A stretch of 64,000 nt of DNA, taken from contig JAJOZX010002361.1 in the NCBI GenBank assembly GCA_023014485.1, forward strand, positions 472,001-536,000, written 5' to 3'. The translations under genes and the position numbers were made by a program. This document shows positions 30,838-39,786 of the stretch, in pieces. The stretch comes from Bathynomus jamesi. Its lineage: Eukaryota; Arthropoda; Malacostraca; Isopoda; Cirolanidae. Below the pieces are notes generated by a model. It was given only the letters and a program-made list of their open reading frames with translations. It ran no database searches and had not been told where the DNA came from. Position 1 is the stretch's first letter. Each line of letters begins with the position of its first letter.

Positions 30838-30847
30838 TTGATATATA

Positions 30848-30896
<49 letters not shown>

Positions 30897-30916
30897 CTGT
30901 ATATATATATAATATA
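30838..30916. repeat. (TA)n microsatellite between PLE 2 and mariner A2
   Basis: About 35 TA units with two interruptions. Confidence 0.9.
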
Positions 30917-31667
30917 CAGGGTGGGCCGTAAGTTTCCATACATAGGAAAAATAAACATTTTTTTATGGACAACCATTTTTATTTATATAATATGCTCTAC
31001 ATGGTTGCCATTGTTTTGAAAACACATTTCAATACGTGTTCCCCACTGTTGATGAACACGCATTAGCACAGTTGACGTTATGCTTGTAATGGCGTTGGTG
31101 ATACGTTCCTTTAGATGATTTATGTCTCGTATCTTTCCCTGATACACCATGGCCTTCAAGTGCCCCCAAAGATAGAAATCAAGGGGGTGAGATCTGGGGA
31201 TCTGGGAGGCCACTCCACAGGACCACGCCGACCAATCCAAGCATCCGGAAACTGCTGATCCAAATACCGACGCACGTGAAGACCATAATGAGGTGGAGCT
31301 CCATCTTGCTGGAAGTAAACTGGGAAGTTACCTTCCTCGTTTAGCAGGGATGGGAAAATCTCTTCTTGCAACATGTTAAGATACCTTTCGGCATTAAGAT
31401 TTCCACTGACAAAAATTGGTCCAATAATTCTGTCACCCCATATCCCGGCCCACACCATCACTTTACCGGCACCTTGCATCTTCGTCGGACATGTTCGTTC
31501 CATGTTGTCTGTTAAAGTTCATTGCAACCATGCGACTGCTTCCCGACCCAGCCATCAGTATGATTTCAATTCGTTGCTCTTTCGTCAAACGCATATTCTT
31601 AGGGTATCTGAAACATAAAAACAAACGTTTAATTTTTCCTATGTATGGAAACTTACGGCCCACCCTG
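30917..31667 (-). mobile_element. Mariner A copy 2: internally deleted
   Basis: Same terminal repeats as 2736-3493 (CAGGGTGGGCCGTAAGTTTC) with TA flanks. The minus strand keeps the transposase start (RLTKEQRIEIILMAGSGSSR, 31580-31520) fused near 31500 to the middle ([18 protein letters not shown]), so the deletion removes about the second HTH and first catalytic Asp. A further frameshift at about 31210 separates the second and third Asp regions. Confidence 0.85.
30983..31663 (-). pseudogene. Mariner A2 transposase remnants
   Basis: Frames 31463-31663, 31156-31503 and 30983-31240 together read the transposase minus its middle. The second Asp is in [10 protein letters not shown], the third in PRSPDLTPL. 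Counting gives 41 residues between them, supporting DD41D. One Gln codon fewer than in copy 1. Confidence 0.8.
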
Positions 31668-31677
31668 TATATATATA

Positions 31678-31718
<41 letters not shown>
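31668..31718. repeat. (TA)n microsatellite
   Basis: Long TA tract with one ATTAT break, between mariner A2 and LINE B. Confidence 0.9.
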
Positions 31719-31720
<2 letters not shown>

Positions 31721-31870
31721 TTACTTAAAGTATTTGAGAAGGACTGCGCGTTTAGGAAGACTATTTCATAATACTGTCTCTTCTTTTCAGGCTGCCGTAA
31801 CTCGAACGGTCCCAGCGTAAATTCTACAAGTTTCCCCCGCGCTCGCGAAGGTGTCGTAATTGCAAGCAAT

Positions 31871-32950
31871 TTGAAGGTTCTATCCTTAAATGCTCGTAGC
31901 CTACGAAATAAAATAAACGAATTTTTTTCCTTAATTGCTTGTAAAGACTATGATTTAATTGCGATAAATGAATCGTGGCTTAGCACTGAAACACGTGACT
32001 TTGTAGGGGAATATCAAATTAAAGGTTATAGACTTTTTGTTAAAAACAGAATAGGTAGGCGAGGAGGCGGTGTTATGTTGTATATCAAAGATAATATTGC
32101 GAACGTTATAGAAGTAAAGCACTCAATTCCAGAACCGATAGATTCGACTATAGCAGAACTTAAATTGAACGATTTCAAACTTCTTGTTGCGGTTATATAT
32201 AGGCCCCCAAATCAAACAGCTGATACGGACGAAGCGTTATATCGTGAACTAAAGAGAATAATCGGTAGTGAGCAGGCTTTAGTTATGGGTGACTTTAATT
32301 GCGCCAACGTGAATTACGATACAATGCAGGGAGACGCGGAAGGTAATCGTTTAGTTAATTTTCTCGAGGATAGCTTTCTTATTCAAAAGGTTGGGGAACC
32401 TACGAGGTTGGACAGTATTTTAGATTTAGTAATAACTACGGATGATAGGCTAATTACTGATCTTCAAGTAATAGAACCGTTGAGCAATAGCGAACACAAT
32501 ATGGTAGAGTTTGTCCTCTCAGTAAGTCACTCGAAACCAACTAACTCGACTAAAATTCCTAACTTCCAGCACGCAGACTTTAGTAAATTTCGAAATAAAT
32601 TTTCACACGTCAATTGGGAAAACGTAATGGGGAACTCCAACGCAAAACTAATGTGGGAATCGTTCGTAACGGTATTTAGGACTATAAATGAGGAATGTGT
32701 ACCGTACAAAATTAAGCGTGCGAAAGTAAACAACAAGCTCTTGTGGTTTACTTCTAGAGTACGAGACATTATAAAGAGTAGAGATAGGGCTTATAGGCAA
32801 CATAAGTGCGATAAAGACAATTTGTTGTTACGAAACAACTACATATCTCTGAGGCGTGAAGCGAAAAGTGTAATAAAAAAGTCCAAGCGCGAATTTGAAA
32901 TCTCCATAGCTCGTGACGGTAAAGAAAACCCCAAACGATTCTTTCAATAG
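31871..32950 (+). pseudogene. LINE B endonuclease domain, ended by a premature stop
   Basis: AP-endonuclease motifs in order: LSLNARSLRNK, LIAINESWL (catalytic Glu), RRGGGVMLYIKD, AVIYRPPN, ALVMGDFNCANVNYD (GDFN), RLDSILDLVIT, NSEHNMVEF. The last is normally SDH; here Glu replaces the catalytic Asp, a change that could inactivate nicking. The frame is open upstream of 31871 without a clear ATG. It ends RFFQ-TAG at 32948-32950, but the next codons (VNNRNPVKSVLGPLK) continue the same frame, so this is a single nonsense change. Confidence 0.85.
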
Positions 32951-34659
32951 GTCAATAATAGAAATCCAGTAAAAAGTGTCTTAGGTCCATTGAAAAATGT
33001 AAATGGAGATCTAGTCTCTGAAAACAAGGAAATGGCTACCTTGCTAAACGAATTTTTTACGTCAGTTTTTACTATAGAAGATGTAACGAATATCCCTACG
33101 GTCATAGACATAATACCTTTTGATAATGGTAATATTTTGGATAATATTGTCGTTAGTGAAGGGGAAGTAATGCGCTATATTGATAAAATGAAAACGCGTA
33201 AATCACCGGGTCCGGATTCCATATATCCCATACAACTAAAAGAATTAAAAGATAGCATTGTTGTGCCGCTAACAAAGATTTTTAATGCGTCTATTTCTGA
33301 GGGGTGCGTACCAGATAATTTCAAGTTAGCAAACGTAACACCTATCTTTAAGAAAGGCGATAAAGGTGCGGCGGGAAATTATAGGCCAATCAGTTTAACG
33401 TCTGTTGTAGGTAAGCTACAGGAATCAATAATTAGGGATCGTATAGTCGAACACTTAGAAGTGCATAATCTGGTTAGAAATACGCAACACGGTTTAGGCG
33501 AAACAAATCTTGCTTAACTAATCTTTTAGAATTTTTCCAAAGCGTGGTTGACGTTTACGATAGACATCGGGCGGTTGATGTAGTGTATTTAGATTTTCAA
33601 AAAGCGTTTCACACCGTGCCGCACAAAAGACTCATTGAAAAAACTAAGGCTCATGGAATCAGGGGTGTAGTAATAAATTGGCTAGAAGAGTGGTTGCGAG
33701 GCAGGAAACAGAGGGTGGTCGTTGATGGAGCGGATTCGTGTTGGGCTAATGTAGCGAGTGGCGTTCCTCAGGGTTCTGTATTGGGCCCCTTGCTTTTTCT
33801 TATATATATTAACGATTTAGATGTCGGCCTAGTCAGTACAGTTTCAAAGTTTGCGGATGACACGAAGCTGGGTGGTAGGGCGATTAATGACGAAGATAGA
33901 GGTAAAATTCAGGAAGATCTGAATAAAATCGTTGATTGGTCAGTCACATGGCAAATGAGATTTAACGTGGATAAGTGCAAAATTTTGCATATAGGTTCGC
34001 GTAACGGTAATTTTGCGTATAGTATGTCAGGGAAAGATTTAACAAGCGTAGAGCAGGAAAAAGATTTAGGAGTTATAGTCACTGGTGATTTAAAAGTAGC
34101 GAAACAAAGTACAGCAGCGGTCAATAAGGCGAACAAAGTGTTAGGGTTTATAGCTCGAAATTTTGAGTACAAATCGCGCGATATTATAGTTCCTCTTTAT
34201 AAATCATTAGTTAGACCCCATTTGGAGTACGCGGTCCAATTTTGGAATCCGCATATGCGCAAAGATATAGACAAAATCGAAAGAGTTCAAAGACGAGCAA
34301 CTAAGATGATTCCGTCTCTTAGGTCAAAGTCGTACGAGGATAGGCTTAAGGAGTTAAAATTGACTACTCTCGAGACTAGGAGGTTAAGGGGTGATCTAAT
34401 CCAGGTTTTCAAAATTATGAATGGGTTTGATAACGTAGATAGAGATAGCTTTTTCGAAATATCTCAATATAATAGGACTAGAAATAACGGGTGTAAGTTG
34501 ACAAGTAGAAGGTTCGAGACAGCAGTTGCGAAAAACTTTTTTACGCATAGAATAGTAAATAGCTGGAATAGTTTGCCGGTAGAAGTAATTAGTAGCACGT
34601 CTATAAACATGTTTAAAAATCGATTAGACGCGCATGTTGATAGAAAGGGTATAGTTTAA
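32951..34659 (+). pseudogene. LINE B reverse transcriptase, one frameshift
   Basis: In frame with the endonuclease up to about 33495: KSPGPDSIYPIQLKEL, LANVTPIFKKGDKG, NYRPISLTS. A one-base deletion near 33490 then shifts the frame: RRNKSCLTNLLEFFQSV is readable only in the new frame, which stays open to 34659. There are AVDVVYLDFQKAFHTVPHK (motif A), SGVPQGSVLGPLLFLIYIND (motif B) and SKFADDTKLGG (motif C, FADD), then the C-terminal LGVIVTGDLK, LEYAVQFWNPHMRKD and WNSLPVEVI. Only two lesions in about 900 codons. Confidence 0.9.
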
Positions 34660-35433
34660 GGTAGTAAAATAAAGGCTTTGTGGGGATAGATCCCACAGCT
34701 CAACACAAGTGTTGTGGGATATAGGGAGGCAGCGTCTTGGGTTAGGGGATACTCTCTGTCCTTACACACCCCATTTAAAGAGATTCCTCTGCCGAGCGGT
34801 GCCCCCCATAGTACTGTGAGGTATTGAAAAACTCATGATCTTCACTTGCCCCACAAACACCTTTAAATGGGAGACCCATAATGGGTGCACACACATTTCT
34901 ACATTACTATACAGTCTTTACAGCCACACCTACACTTTTCCTCGTAAGTGTATATATTGTAATGTATATGGTTGTAAATTATGACTTGGTCCGCAATCGA
35001 TATGGACCGTGACTTGATGGATACCGTAATGAAATTGACTGGATTCTTTGGATCTGATATATTTGCATGTCCGTTATAAATAGATATAGAGTATAACATT
35101 TGTGGATAGTAGTCTATTATGACTTGATCCTCTGGATCCAGAGATTCTATCTTTAGTTTTAAATCGATAATTAATTAGTTTTAAATTGATAATTATTTAG
35201 TTTCGTAAAAATTGGTCGTTGCCAAATTACCGGCAGTTTTTACATAAATTTCTTATGTTCTTGTGGTTCGGAACCCACGTAAAATTGTAGGTCCCCTCCG
35301 CCGCCACGGAGGACATACACAATACACGATTACGAACACAGTTAGGTAGACCAGCCATGAGTGGATCCTAGGGTCTTTGTTGGTCTGAAACATTATAACA
35401 TTATAACATTATAACATATATATATATATATAT

Positions 35434-35568
35434 AACGTAAAGAACGACGCTTGTATAGAAGAACGTTCCGCGCAAGATGAGGAGGGAAAACGAATTTTTT
35501 CATTTGTTCGTTCTCCCTCCTCATCTTGCGCGGAACGTTCTTCTATACAAGCGTCGTTCTTTACGTTA
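35434..35568. repeat. Near-perfect hairpin, 61-bp arms, 12-nt loop
   Basis: AACGTAAAGAACGACGCTTG...AACGAA (35434-35494) pairs with 35507-35568 with a single mismatch (GGGAAAA against GGGAGAA). (TA)n lies directly on the left. No protein. It could be a fold-back MITE or a small-RNA precursor. Confidence 0.85.
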
Positions 35569-35602
35569 ATTATACTGTGTTGTTTGCAGTTGAAATGTGT
35601 AT

Positions 35603-35628
35603 ATGTATATATATATATATATATATAT
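35603..35628. repeat. (TA)n microsatellite
   Basis: Abuts the PLE fold-back at 35629. Confidence 0.9.
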
Positions 35629-36629
35629 AAGCAAACAACCACAGGGAAAAGGAAAAGGAAACACGAAGTCCGAACGCTTTCGTGATATATTCACATCTTC
35701 AAGGAGAAATAAAAAATAGGCATAGTTTACAAAGTAAATGAGTTAAATACACAAGCAAAAAAATTCCCAATCGGCAACTCAAATTAAAGACCATAAAACC
35801 CTCTAAAGATTTTTTCAATAGATAACATAATCTGTAGGCTACTAAAGTACTGAATATTAAAGAACTATATAGATGAAATTAGACAAAAAACCAGTACAGA
35901 GAACAAAAATTATTATAACAGTTATTAGAACTAGTATTTAATTAAAGCAGGCAATTAAGTGGCAAGAATTTAATGAAAACAAAGGGAATGGTGCCATCGT
36001 CTTACAGAATATTCCAAAATTTCCACAAACAGTCTAAAAAAAATTGTTGTCCCAATAGCACCTTAACGCTTTGCCTTGGTTAAATAAATATTATTTTAAG
36101 AACTGTTAACATTCTTATGTGTCCATTTTAATTGTAATATTTCTTTCGTATATAATCTTTTTGTGCTTGGTGGTTTATTGGACTTTTCAACTGGTTGGCT
36201 ATTGGGAAAACAATTTTTTTCAGACTGTTTGTGGAAATTTTGGAATATTCTGTAAGACGATGGCACCATTCCCTTTGTTTTCATTAAATTCTTGCCACTT
36301 AATTGCCTGCTTTAATTAAATACTAGTTCTAATAACTGTTATAATAATTTTTGTTCTCTGTACTGGTTTTTTTGTCTAATTTCATCTATATAGTTCTTTT
36401 ATATTCAGTAATTTAGTAGCCTACAGATTATGTTATCTATTGAAAAAATCTTTAGAGGGTTTTATGGTTTTTAATTTGAGTTGCCGATTGGGAATTTTTT
36501 TGTTTGTGTATTTAACTCATTTACTTTGTAAACTATGCCTATTTTTTGTTTCTCCTTGAAGATGTGAATATATCACGAAAGCGCTCGGACTTCGTGTTTC
36601 CTTTTCCTTTTCCCTGTGGTTGTTTGCTT
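35629..36629. mobile_element. PLE terminal-repeat fold-back: 430-bp inverted arms, 138-bp spacer
   Basis: AAGCAAACAACCACAGGGAA (35629) begins a 431-bp arm that is inverted at 36198-36629, with few differences (for example ATATTAAAGAAC against ATAAAAGAAC). Spacer 36060-36197. The arms contain GAAGTCCGAACGCTTTCGTG and its mirror, a PLE terminal-repeat motif, with GAAGATGTGAATATATCACG plus GAAAGCGC in hammerhead order. No RT remains. The minus and plus frames listed through the arms are shadows. Confidence 0.8.
36550..36597 (+). ncRNA. Degenerate hammerhead-like motif (PLE family 4)
   Basis: TTGAAGA (core C replaced by T), stem II GTGA..TCAC, GAAA, then self-complementary GCGC. The core C change makes activity unlikely, but the order matches the other PLE families here. 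Confidence 0.35.
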
Positions 36630-36683
36630 ATTAATAAGATGACGTGTTATTCTGTGATTTTAGTGCATATATATATATATATA

Positions 36684-38043
36684 TAGGGTGGGGCACGGGA
36701 ATCAAGTGTTTTTTGAATAGCTAGTAATCGGCCATTAGGAATGGGAGGGACGTGCGGTAGGTAGCATTCCATTCCTGGGTTCATAGCATTTAACTTTAAC
36801 TAACACTCACCTTTATCTTTCAGGTGCCATCATGGAGCAGTGGACGTTAGAACACCGCATGTTCGCGTATGATCATTTTGTTAGGAGTGGCGAGTCAGTG
36901 ACAGCAGTTCAGCGTGCGTTTCGCCGCAGATTCAACATTCATCGAAATGACTCTGTTCCCGCTCGTGACACAATCTTACGTTGGGTTAACAATCTTCGAA
37001 CAGGAGGCTCAATAATGAAAACAAAACCGAAGGGGCCGCAACGCACTGTGCGTACTCCAGAGAACGTTGAAAGGGTCAGACAAGCGATGTTGCAAAGCCC
37101 AGGCCGCTCTGCTCGGAGACATTCAGCTGCACTCGGAATCAGCAATCGTACTGTTAGACGGATTTTGCATGAAGAATTACATTTTCACCCATACAAGTTA
37201 GCGATGGTGCAGGAATTGAATGTAAACGATTGCCCCCAACGACTGAATTTTGCACAGGAAATGCTTGCACTTTATGAGCAGAATGAAAACATGATGGTGG
37301 TAATGAGTGATGAAGCCCATTTCCACCTTAATGGGGCCGTCAACAATCAAAACTGTCGGTATTGGGCTGCTGAAAATCCGCGACAACTCCATGAAAAACC
37401 GCTGCATAGCCCTAAGGTTACAGTTTGGTGCGCGGTGGGAAAGTTTGGCGTCATCGGTCCCTATTTCTTCGAACAAAATGGGGTTACCGTTACCATAACA
37501 TCTGGGCGTTACATTGAGATGGTGAACACCTTTTTCATCCCTGAGTTACGAAGAAGGCGTATTGCTCGTCGACATTTGTGGTTTCAGCAAGATGGGGCCA
37601 CGCCACACACCGCCAGAGCGTCAATGGCTGTTCTTCGCCCCCTGTTTCCCAACCATCTCATTTCGAGATTTGGTGACATTGCATGGCCCCCTCGGTCCCC
37701 TGACTTGTCCACATGTGACTTCTTTCTATGGGGGTACCTCAAGTCACGTGTCTACGAGGACAAGCCCCGTACATTAGATGCATTGAAGGAAGCGATCCGT
37801 CAACAAATCATCCAAATCAACAGAGACCTGCTGGGAAGAGTGGAGGCCAATTTTCGTAAACGCCTTCAACAATGCGTCGACGGCCAAGGACATCATTTGC
37901 CAGATATAATTTTCGGTACATGATTATTATGACATGAAATGCTATGTTCTTACGAATGTTGTTCTACCAATATATTTTCTTTACAAAAATAAATATCATT
38001 TTCCTGATTATTCCAAAAACACTTGGTTCCCGTGCCCCACCCT
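36684..38043 (+). mobile_element. Mariner B copy 2: complete DD41D mariner
   Basis: 1360 bp. Ends TAGGGTGGGGCACGGGAATC (36684) and mirror of CAGGGTGGGGCACGGGAACC (38043), both inside (TA)n, so the TA duplication is present but not diagnostic. Contains the uninterrupted transposase 36832-37923. Copies B1 (22452) and B3 (63341) are almost identical. Confidence 0.95.
36832..37923 (+). CDS. Mariner B2 transposase, intact 363-aa ORF
   Basis: ATG at 36832 follows TTTCAGGTGCCATC. The N-terminal paired HTH DNA-binding region is residues about 1-115 (RSARRHSAALGISNRTVRRI is the second HTH). Catalytic residues: Asp160 (VVMSDEAHF), Asp254 (FQQDGATPHT), Asp296 (RSPDLSTCDFFLWG), 41 residues between the last two. 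WxxEN motif RYWAAENPRQL is present. Cut-and-paste transposase acting in the nucleus on the CAGGGTGGGG ends and TA targets. No lesion visible; one of the best candidates for an active enzyme in the window. B1 carries two indels and B3 is open as far as the window shows. Confidence 0.95.
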   Translation: MEQWTLEHRMFAYDHFVRSGESVTAVQRAFRRRFNIHRNDSVPARDTILRWVNNLRTGGSIMKTKPKGPQRTVRTPENVERVRQAMLQSPGRSARRHSAALGISNRTVRRILHEELHFHPYKLAMVQELNVNDCPQRLNFAQEMLALYEQNENMMVVMSDEAHFHLNGAVNNQNCRYWAAENPRQLHEKPLHSPKVTVWCAVGKFGVIGPYFFEQNGVTVTITSGRYIEMVNTFFIPELRRRRIARRHLWFQQDGATPHTARASMAVLRPLFPNHLISRFGDIAWPPRSPDLSTCDFFLWGYLKSRVYEDKPRTLDALKEAIRQQIIQINRDLLGRVEANFRKRLQQCVDGQGHHLPDIIFGT

Positions 38044-38044
38044 G

Positions 38045-38077
<33 letters not shown>

Positions 38078-38105
38078 ATATAGTATGTGTGTGTGTGTGT
38101 GTGTG
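38044..38105. repeat. (TA)n(GT)n microsatellite
   Basis: TA tracts then GT units after mariner B2. Confidence 0.9.
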
Positions 38106-38346
38106 AGTGCGTGCACGCGCAGGCAGCTGAGACGTTGGTGGGTTTGATTGTATGGTGATACAAATAATTTACATATGTTGGTTATGGTTAGGTTAAGGTA
38201 GGCTAGGTTAGATTAGCGAGTACCTCACTATTTAATGGCTTAACAGAAACCACCCTTCGAGCCCTCAATTGCGTCTGAAACACTTATGATGCCCTTCTCG
38301 GTTCGATGGTGCTCAGGTTAAATTAGGTACCTCGCTCATGCTGAAA

Positions 38347-38350
<4 letters not shown>
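38106..38350. other. Unassigned with loose TTAGG motifs
   Basis: GGTTAGGTTAAGGTAGGCTAGG at about 38181-38206. Nothing else. Confidence 0.4.
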
Positions 38351-38380
<30 letters not shown>

Positions 38381-38381
38381 A
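38351..38381. repeat. (GT)n microsatellite
   Basis: GT dinucleotide run beside the 5S SINE. Confidence 0.95.
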
Positions 38382-38386
38382 GCGCA

Positions 38387-38607
38387 TGCATGTTTTTCAT
38401 TTTGATCATGCTGTTTAACCTCGTTCGTAATATCAAAGGTCACAGGACGGAGAGGAACGTACAGTCTCACGAGGTATCCGAACAACAGGTCGCTACATGA
38501 TTTGGACGCGAAGGACGGTCCCCGATCCAACTACTCTCCAGACCCGATGTCGCTCAACTTCGGTAATTGACGGGAAGCGGTATTACGACACTGGCCACGA
38601 TGTAGCC
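38387..38607 (-). mobile_element. 5S rRNA-derived SINE, copy 2
   Basis: The minus strand reads GGCTACATCGTGGCCAGTGT, then ACCGAAGTTGAGCGACATCG and GAGAGTAGTTGGATCGGGGA, matching copy 1 (7931) and 5S rRNA, followed by GTAGCGACCTGTTGTTCGGA, the tail with CGTTCCTCTCCGTC and GACCT, and GAGGTTAAACA. More diverged from 5S than copy 1. Bounded by (GA)n on the head side and (GT)n on the tail side. Confidence 0.8.
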
Positions 38608-38969
38608 AAGAGAGAGAGAGAGAGACATTCATTCTGTTTTCATAAGTATCTTTGATATCATCTTTCTTTTTTTTTACTTTATAAATTCTGAATAAAATCT
38701 AGTTTGTTTTCTTTAGTTTTACATATTATTTACAAACATTGTTTCGTTTACTTTTTTCGATGTAACTTCAGGAATATTGTAATGTAATAATTATTTACTT
38801 TAGAAAAAATGGAAATTGGCTGAAAAACAGCAAGTGAGGTTAAAGAATATATATATATATATATATATATACAGGGTGTACATAAAGTCAGGATCTATTT
38901 TCGTGAAGCACTTGGAAATTATATGGAATTCAATCATAAAATGATAAAGTGGTAACATTTATTAAATAA

Positions 38970-39310
38970 TTAAGAGTAGGATTCGACGTGACGCCCATCA
39001 GTATCCCTGCACAGCTCAAATCGTTCCGCAGTATTTCTAAACACATTCTGGAGCATTTGCGGGGTTATGTTATCTGCAGCAGTTCGTATACGTGTACGTA
39101 AGTTTTCAAGACTCGTAATCTTCGTCTGATAGACGTGCGATTTGATAAAGCCCCATGCAAAGAAATCTAAAGGGGTTAAATCTGGTGATCTCGCTGGCCA
39201 AGGTCTGTTGCTTCCGCGTCCGATCCAGCGATTTGGAAAACGTCCATTTAGATAATCCTGAACAAGTTTGGCATAGTGACAAGGAGCACCATCATGCTGA
39301 TAGACGACGG
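38970..39310 (-). pseudogene. Mariner D transposase C-terminal half, left arm
   Basis: Open frame with [49 protein letters not shown] and ending GRHVESYS. The second and third catalytic Asp are kept with 41 residues between them; the first Asp and the DNA-binding domain are missing. Confidence 0.9.
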
Positions 39311-39327
39311 GGATAGGATTGTTAGTA

Positions 39328-39668
39328 CCGTCGTCTATCAGCATGATGGTGCTCCTTGTCACTATGCCAAACTTGTTCAGGATTATCTAAATGGACGTTT
39401 TCCAAATCGCTGGATCGGACGCGGAAGCAACAGACCTTGGCCAGCGAGATCACCAGATTTAACCCCTTTAGATTTCTTTGCATGGGGCTTTATCAAATCG
39501 CACGTCTATCAGACGAAGATTACGAGTCTTGAAAACTTACGTATACGTATACGAACTGCTGCAGATAACATAACCCCGCAAATGCTCCAGAATGTGTTTA
39601 GAAATGCTGCGGAACGATTTGAGCTGTGCAGGGATACTGATGGGCGTCACGTCGAATCCTACTCTTAA
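39328..39668 (+). pseudogene. Mariner D transposase C-terminal half, right arm
   Basis: The same protein stretch as the left arm on the opposite strand, with at least two amino-acid differences (RIRIRT against RTRIRT; FRNAAERF against FRNTAERF). Still open after duplication. Confidence 0.9.
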
Positions 39669-39786
39669 TTATTTAATAAATGTTACCACTTTATCATTTT
39701 ATGATTGAATTCCATATAATTTCCAAGTGCTTCACAAAAATAGATCCTGACTTTATGTACACCCTGTATATACGAGTGTGTGTATA

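Larger units (their letters stand above)
27566..30845 (+). mobile_element. PLE 2: near-complete Penelope-like element
   Basis: Order: inverted stub of the terminal repeat (27566-27700), direct terminal repeat (27696-28004), ORF (28040-30429, frameshifted), second direct terminal repeat (30531-30843). The two direct repeats are about 310 bp and nearly identical (ATTGAGGTAATTTAATTTAA to AGTCAMTAGCTTTGATAT). This is the textbook PLE layout with a tandem repeat and a truncated inverted copy at the 5' side. Confidence 0.9.
31730..35416 (+). mobile_element. LINE B: CR1/L2-like retrotransposon, nearly complete at its 3' side
   Basis: It starts against (TA)n (5'-truncated or with a short 5' UTR), continues through endonuclease (31871-32950) and RT (32951-34659), then a 3' UTR of about 750 bp ending in three ATTATAAC units (35395-35416). 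Short tandem 3' repeats in place of poly-A are typical of CR1/L2 LINEs. The 3' UTR segment at 35258-35310 (GTGGTTCGGAACCCACGTAA) resembles the SINE tails in this window. Confidence 0.85.
38872..39766. mobile_element. Mariner D palindrome: two 3' halves of a DD41D mariner, head to head
   Basis: The terminus CAGGGTGTACATAAAGTCAG (38872) begins a 439-bp arm ending at 39310. After a 17-nt spacer (39311-39327) the same 439 bp follow inverted, ending at 39766 with the mirrored terminus. Only a few substitutions separate the arms. The palindrome stops exactly at the terminal repeats on both sides. Both arms carry the transposase 3' half and the same end, so each half has the original 3' TIR and none has the 5' TIR. 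Confidence 0.95.
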
